From: CAYFUR01 sp964346275
Lineage (GTDB): Bacteria > Sumerlaeota > Sumerlaeia > SLMS01
Direction: 5' to 3'
Length of the DNA: 33,739 nucleotides
NCBI GenBank assembly: GCA_964346275.1
Contig: CAYFUR010000037.1
Location: 1 to 33,739 of the forward strand
Of this stretch, positions 29,960 through 33,739 are shown piece after piece (within the stretch, counting starts at the first letter, position 1; the number at the start of each line of letters is the position of its first letter). The position numbers and the translations under genes are program-made. The notes below the pieces were generated by a model, which ran no database searches, was not told where the DNA came from, and was given only the letters and a program-made list of their open reading frames with translations.

Positions 29960-31174
29960 GTGTCGAAAAACCGAAAAACACCGGCCACGATGCCGCGAAT
30001 GACCATTTCCGAGAAGCTGCGCTCTCTGCGCGTGGCTTTCATGTCGGATGCGATTCAGGACCGAAACGGCGTGGGTGTGTACTATCACGACCTGGCGGAG
30101 CACATGGAGCGCTACCTGGGCCGGGTCGCCATTTTGTGTCCCGGCAGCCGCCAGCATCCCGAGGTTCAGGGCTGGTCGATACCCCTGCCCGGCGACAAGA
30201 CCCAGCGCCTTTATATGCCCAGCCTGCGGCGCACCGGCGGCACCCTGCGCCGGATCCGGCCGCATATTATCGTTCTGGCGACTCCGGGCCCGTTCGGGCT
30301 CTACGGCCTCGTGAAGTCAAAGTTTTACAACGCAAAAACGGTGGTCGGGTTCCATACCGATCTCGAAGGCCTCTCCGATCTTTACTGGAAAAACCAGGCA
30401 ATCGGCAGTCTCTTCACGGGGAGCCTGAGGGCCCTCCACCGTGGAGTCTTTTACACCAGCTCGATGACGGTGAGTTTCAACGAGGACATGGTGGAAACCG
30501 CCCGCAAACATGGCGCGAAAAAGGCGCGGCTGGTGGCCACGCCCATTGCCCGCCATTTTCTGGAAGCGCCGACGACGCCGCAGGAAGGCCAGATCCGCAG
30601 CGTGCTCTACGCGGGCCGCGTCGCTCCGGAGAAAAACGTGGAGGCGGTGCTGGAGGCCGCCGAACAGCTTCCCCACATCCAGTTTCGAATCGCGGGAGAC
30701 GGCCCGCTCCGTGATCACATCATTCAGAAGACAAAAGAGCTCTCCAACCTGAAGTTTCTGGGATGGGTGACCCGCAACAAAGTCCGCGAAACCATTGATT
30801 CCGCCGATATGCTGGTCTTGCCCTCCCACGTGGAATCATTCGGCACGATCGCCCTTGAGGCCATGGCCCGCAAACGCCTCGTTGTCGTGTCGCGGCGCTG
30901 TGGGATTGCCGAGTGGCCTACCCTCGCGCCGGGGATCTTCCGGCTCGAGGAAGGAGAAACCGTCGCCCAGGGCATCAAGCGTATCGACGCGCTTCCCGCG
31001 GAGGAAAAAATCCGCATCTCGCAATACGCGGGGGAAGCGGCGGCGGAGCAGACGTCGCGCGCCCTGGAGGAGTGGCTCCAGATTTTCGCCGACATCATGG
31101 GATGGACGAAAAAGAAGAAAGCTGGCAAGGTCATTAAAACCCCAGAGAAGGCAAGGAGGCTGTCCGCCCGCTGA
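29960..31174 (+). CDS. Family 4 glycosyltransferase (MgtA/PimB-like)
   Basis: A GT-B enzyme of about 404 residues. The N-terminal half has VAFMSDAIQDRNGVGVYYHD with the Gly-rich acceptor loop, and PHIIVLATPGPFGLYG. The C-terminal half binds the sugar nucleotide: VLYAGRVAPEKNVEAVLEAA, FRIAGDGPLRD, FLGWV, and DMLVLPSHVESFGTIALEAM with the Ex7E pair. This resembles enzymes that add glucose or mannose to diacylglycerol or phosphatidylinositol, but the substrate is open. Possible starts are GTG 29960 (GGAGG 14 bases upstream), ATG 29990 and ATG 29999; the conserved region begins after all three. The basic C-terminus (KKKKAGKVIK) may bind membrane lipid. Confidence 0.9.
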   Translation: MSKNRKTPATMPRMTISEKLRSLRVAFMSDAIQDRNGVGVYYHDLAEHMERYLGRVAILCPGSRQHPEVQGWSIPLPGDKTQRLYMPSLRRTGGTLRRIRPHIIVLATPGPFGLYGLVKSKFYNAKTVVGFHTDLEGLSDLYWKNQAIGSLFTGSLRALHRGVFYTSSMTVSFNEDMVETARKHGAKKARLVATPIARHFLEAPTTPQEGQIRSVLYAGRVAPEKNVEAVLEAAEQLPHIQFRIAGDGPLRDHIIQKTKELSNLKFLGWVTRNKVRETIDSADMLVLPSHVESFGTIALEAMARKRLVVVSRRCGIAEWPTLAPGIFRLEEGETVAQGIKRIDALPAEEKIRISQYAGEAAAEQTSRALEEWLQIFADIMGWTKKKKAGKVIKTPEKARRLSAR

Positions 31175-31210
31175 ATTCCCATCCCAACCACCCCGGTTCA
31201 AAGCAACAAC

Positions 31211-31912
31211 GTGTCTTCTCCCAATCCCGCACTGGTTTCCATTCACGACGTGATGCCCCACACGCTTGACCAGGTGGGACACCTCGTGGATTTGCTCCGG
31301 CGGCTCAATGTCTATCCCGCGACGCTGCTGGTCGTGGGAGGCCTTCCCTGGCAATCTCATCAAATCGAACAATTAAAAGAGTGGAGGCGCGAGGGATGGA
31401 TTATGGCGGGTCACGGCTGGGTCCATCGCGCCGAGCGCATCGACACGGCATACCACCGTGTCCATAGCACATTGCTCTCCCGTGATGTGGCCGAGCATTT
31501 ATCGCGGCCATCCATGGAAGCGGCACGCATTGTCCGGCAGAGTTACCAGTGGCTCCGGAAGAACGATCTGGGGACGCCGTCTCTCTATGTCCCGCCGGCC
31601 TGGGCGCTGGGGGCGCTGTCACGGAGGCAGCTCGCGCGGCTCCCCTACCAGGCCTATGAAAGCCTGGCGGGCGTCTATACGAAAAAGGGGAAACGGTTCC
31701 GGATGCTGCCGCTGGTAGGCTTTGAAGCGGATACGCGTGCCCGCGCCGCCGCCCTCAGGCCCTGGAACAAAGCCAACGAGTGGGCGGCTCGGTGGACTGG
31801 CACACCGCTGCGTATTTCGCTGCATCCCAACGACCTGGATCTTCACCTCGGCCGCGACATCGAGCGCATCCTCCGGCGCGGCTGGACGTTCCTTGACTAT
31901 ACGGGGCTCTAA
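31211..31912 (+). CDS. DUF2334-type polysaccharide deacetylase
   Basis: A 233-residue protein of the NodB-like deacetylase superfamily. LVSIHDVMP gives the catalytic Asp and first ligand region, MAGHGWVHR supplies the HxxxH-type zinc pair, SLYVPPAWALG is the substrate-facing loop, and RISLHPNDLDL the C-terminal His motif. No signal peptide is visible, so it may act in the cytoplasm on a membrane glycolipid precursor. Start is GTG at 31211, 36 bases after the GT4 gene, with no clear ribosome binding site; translation may depend on coupling. The 3' end overlaps the converging phosphoesterase gene by four bases. Confidence 0.85.
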   Translation: MSSPNPALVSIHDVMPHTLDQVGHLVDLLRRLNVYPATLLVVGGLPWQSHQIEQLKEWRREGWIMAGHGWVHRAERIDTAYHRVHSTLLSRDVAEHLSRPSMEAARIVRQSYQWLRKNDLGTPSLYVPPAWALGALSRRQLARLPYQAYESLAGVYTKKGKRFRMLPLVGFEADTRARAAALRPWNKANEWAARWTGTPLRISLHPNDLDLHLGRDIERILRRGWTFLDYTGL

Positions 31913-32745
31913 AGAGCCTGGTCGCGATTGCCTTCGGAATCGATTTCGAGGGTGACCCAGCGGGGGCGTTCGTAATCGCTGGCAATGACCGCCGTGGCCA
32001 GGGGATGCAGGCCATCGCGTTCAATCAGGCCATTGAGCCCGACGTGGGTATGGCCGCTGATCACCCAGCGCAGTTTCTGGAATTTCCCCAGTTCCTCCCC
32101 CATGGTCAGGTGGCCGAAATACGGATTGCCAAGAGACCAATCGCGGTCGTCGGGATGGCGGTCGATCTGCTCCTCGAACACGGGAACGTGGGTCGCCGCC
32201 ATGACGCGTTGGACGTCGGGATTCTCCTCGAGCATCTTGATCTGGCGCTCCAGGCGCCGCCGGCAATATTCGGCGAACTCCGGATCGGTGTATTCCCAAT
32301 CCACACACTGGGCGTCCATGGCATATTTGGGCTTGTTGCGAATGATTTCCTCGTCGGTCTGCTCATAGCTCGGCTCGCGGGCGCTGTAGTCATACCAGCC
32401 AATGCTGCCACAAACACCAAAGCCACCAGGGAGCACCAGCGGATCGCGCTCAAGCCAGTGAAAGCCCATGGAAGCAGTGATCTCGGGAAGGATTTCCTCG
32501 TAAAGCGCGATGCTGGTTTCCCCAAAGCTCGTCCAAATATCATGATTCCCTGGCAACACAGCGATGGGGCAACTCAGCGGGATAAAGCATGCGAGACAGG
32601 ATTCAAAGAGATGGGAGGGATTGCCGAGATCGCCGGCGAGCACCACAAGGTCTGGATCTTCGCGATCCATCCCGGCCACCAGGCGGCGAATCGTTTCCAG
32701 TCCCGTCAATTCCGCATGAAGATCCGACGTAATCAGAACGCGCAA
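31909..32745 (-). CDS. Calcineurin-like metallophosphoesterase
   Basis: A 278-residue soluble phosphoesterase with the five metal-binding motifs: ITSDLHAE, VLAGDLGN, LPGNHDIW, AATHVPV and ISGHTHVG. These build the two-metal centre of the calcineurin/Mre11 superfamily. The substrate cannot be told; the insertion rich in Tyr and Glu between motifs 3 and 4 (about residues 110-175) is probably the specificity region. Start is TTG at 32745, supported by AAAGG seven bases upstream and by motif 1 at residue 5. It lies 43 bases behind the PpiC-type gene and is likely co-transcribed with it. Confidence 0.93.
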   Translation of the reverse strand: MRVLITSDLHAELTGLETIRRLVAGMDREDPDLVVLAGDLGNPSHLFESCLACFIPLSCPIAVLPGNHDIWTSFGETSIALYEEILPEITASMGFHWLERDPLVLPGGFGVCGSIGWYDYSAREPSYEQTDEEIIRNKPKYAMDAQCVDWEYTDPEFAEYCRRRLERQIKMLEENPDVQRVMAATHVPVFEEQIDRHPDDRDWSLGNPYFGHLTMGEELGKFQKLRWVISGHTHVGLNGLIERDGLHPLATAVIASDYERPRWVTLEIDSEGNRDQAL

Positions 32746-32788
32746 GGATGGGCCTTTCGGGGGTTGGTGAAAAACGATCCGCCGGCGA

Positions 32789-33067
32789 TTACTTCTTTCC
32801 GGTCAACTTAATCAGGTGATAGCCAAACTGGGTCTGCACGGGATCGGAGAGCTGGCCCTCGTTCATCTGGAGGCAGGCTTCTTCGAAAGGCTTCACCATC
32901 ATGCCTTCCTGAAACCAACCAAGATCGCCCCCTTCGGCCTTGCTGGGGCACTTGCTGTTGTTCTTGGCCGCTTCTTCGAAGGTCGTTCCCCCTTCGATTT
33001 CCTTTTTCAGTTCTTCGGCCTGCTCTTTGGAATCAACCAGGATGTGGCTGGCTCGCATCTCGGCCAT
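32789..33067 (-). CDS. Free-standing parvulin peptidyl-prolyl isomerase (PpiC type)
   Basis: A 92-residue single-domain cytoplasmic parvulin, the same size as E. coli PpiC. All core motifs are present: MRASHILVDSKEQAEELK, FEEAAKNNSKCPSKAEGGDL, FQEGMMVKPFEEACL, DPVQTQFGYHLIKLT. It catalyses cis/trans proline isomerisation. The frame opens 15 codons earlier, but the ATG at 33067 has AAGGAG seven bases upstream and starts the conserved domain. It contrasts with the degenerate parvulin lipoprotein at 25340. Probably the first gene of a two-gene unit with the phosphoesterase. Confidence 0.94.
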   Translation of the reverse strand: MAEMRASHILVDSKEQAEELKKEIEGGTTFEEAAKNNSKCPSKAEGGDLGWFQEGMMVKPFEEACLQMNEGQLSDPVQTQFGYHLIKLTGKK

Positions 33068-33395
33068 GACGGGCTCCTTGTGATCTGAATGCGGCGCAAT
33101 AGCGCGGCCCAAAGATCAAGCCGCATCCTATCCGGAAAATCAACGAAAAGGGGGGCGCCGGGCGGGAATATTCAAAGCGCGTCCCTGCAACGTCGCCGCG
33201 ACGGTGGAAGGCCCCCTCCCGCGACCGCAAATCCACCACGGGACCCCTTTTGCGCTGGCTCATCCGTTGATATTTCCAGGGTTAGAGAACGGGCACGAGA
33301 CGATCAAGCAGGTATGGCTTTTGAAGATTCTTTCTGGTTGTAAGGCGCGATGGAAGGCGCCATCGACTCATCGGCACGAAAGGAGGTGTTGATGT
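33068..33395. other. Divergent intergenic region upstream of the Hsp20 and PpiC genes
   Basis: This 328-base gap should hold promoters for two stress-related genes on opposite strands. I see no CIRCE-type inverted repeat and no convincing sigma-32 or sigma-70 box. The one clear signal is AAGGAGG at 33380-33386 in front of the Hsp20 start. The open frames here are Arg/Pro-rich and not protein-like. Confidence 0.5.
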
Positions 33396-33739
33396 ATGAA
33401 CGCACTGGTTCCGACCAACTGGAGAGACTCGATGGAAAACCTGCGCCACGAAGTGGATGAAAAATTCCGTCACTGGATCAGCCGCTTCCGCGGCGGAGAA
33501 AATGTGGAGGACGGCAACGCGATGGACCAATTTCCGGTGGCCTTCTTCAGCGCCGACGGACCGCCCATCGATGTGGAGAACCGCGAGAGGGACATCCTTG
33601 TGCGGGCGGAACTCCCCGGACTGGACCGAAAGGACTTTGACGTGGAAGTCAGCAGCGGACGGCTGGTGATTCGCGGCGAAAAGAAGGCCTCCTGGGAAGG
33701 AAAACGCGGCGACGCCTACTGGACGGAATGCAGCTATGG
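33396..33739 (+). CDS. Hsp20/alpha-crystallin small heat shock protein, 3' end cut by the window
   Basis: The first 114 residues are present. An N-terminal region (MNALVPTNWRDSMENL...) leads into the alpha-crystallin domain: PPIDVENRERDILVRAELPG, then LDRKDFDVEVSSGRLVIRGE, then GDAYWTECSYG at the edge, where the family usually has YxxxERSYGxF. The protein is an ATP-independent holdase that keeps unfolding proteins soluble. AAGGAGG nine bases upstream of ATG 33396 is a near-perfect ribosome binding site, consistent with high expression. An ATG four bases earlier is out of frame. Confidence 0.93.
   Translation, partial: MNALVPTNWRDSMENLRHEVDEKFRHWISRFRGGENVEDGNAMDQFPVAFFSADGPPIDVENRERDILVRAELPGLDRKDFDVEVSSGRLVIRGEKKASWEGKRGDAYWTECSY

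Noticed and set aside
33068..33395. Heat-shock operator (CIRCE) or sigma-32 promoter before the Hsp20 gene
   Set aside because: No TTAGCACTC-type inverted repeat and no CTTGAAA/CCCCAT pair at proper spacing were found.
1..33739. CRISPR array, toxin-antitoxin pair, restriction system or prophage
   Set aside because: No regularly spaced repeats, no recognisable defence genes and no phage genes were seen; the Uma2 protein alone is not evidence of a defence system.

Overview
The window is a GC-rich, gene-dense stretch of bacterial chromosome. It carries ordinary housekeeping genes (pheS, rsmD, ndk, lipB, hpt, a PpiC-type isomerase, an Hsp20) mixed with cell-envelope and unrecognised genes. Several lipoprotein and Sec signal peptides, long membrane proteins and lipid/glycan enzymes suggest a diderm. 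The gene content and the dispersed intergenic motif near 1990 fit an uncultivated lineage of the Sumerlaeota/Hydrogenedentota/PVC kind, but this placement is a guess from style, not a phylogenetic result. I saw no rRNA, tRNA, CRISPR array, phage gene or insertion sequence.

Layout. 1-427 holds a broken 3' gene end and an unexplained gap. 428-1819 (minus) is an HGSNAT/NagX-type membrane acyltransferase. 2145-5893 (plus) holds pheS without pheT, an intrinsic terminator, two small look-alike membrane-anchored proteins, a Uma2-family nuclease-fold protein, an SGNH hydrolase and a MobA-like nucleotidyltransferase. 6082-10179 is a 1365-residue protein joining an N-terminal DnaG-type (CHC2-like) zinc-ribbon remnant, a long array of TPR-like helices and a complete DnaA-type AAA+ ATPase without the DnaA DNA-binding domain. 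10248-14244 continues with a SHOCT-like membrane protein, a secreted helical protein, a DUF374 acyltransferase and rsmD; these four overlap or nearly abut and look like one operon. 14353-15753 (minus) is a membrane histidine kinase.

15852-19073 holds three family-2-type glycosyltransferases. 19249-22082 holds an M23 metallopeptidase lipoprotein with a CBM9-like domain, ndk and a small membrane protein. 22099-24156 (minus) is a GT-C membrane glycosyltransferase. Between it and lipB (24543) lies a compact inverted-repeat element that, read on the minus strand, folds as a three-way junction and ends in a U7 tract. It looks like a structured small RNA or leader. 25340-28531 holds a degenerate parvulin lipoprotein, a repeat-built coiled-coil protein, a lipoprotein, hpt and a small DUF1871-like protein. 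28655-31912 holds a sulfotransferase, a GT4 glycosyltransferase and a DUF2334-type deacetylase, a plausible envelope glycan set. 31909-33067 (minus) holds a metallophosphoesterase and a free-standing parvulin. An Hsp20 gene runs off the right edge.

The two items most worth following up are the CHC2-like/TPR/DnaA fusion protein and the structured RNA between the GT-C gene and lipB. Smaller oddities are catalytic-motif substitutions in RsmD (MPPY for DPPY) and in the SGNH hydrolase (Glu for Asp), and hairpins placed directly against start codons. Functions are inferred from motifs read by eye; no database search was possible.
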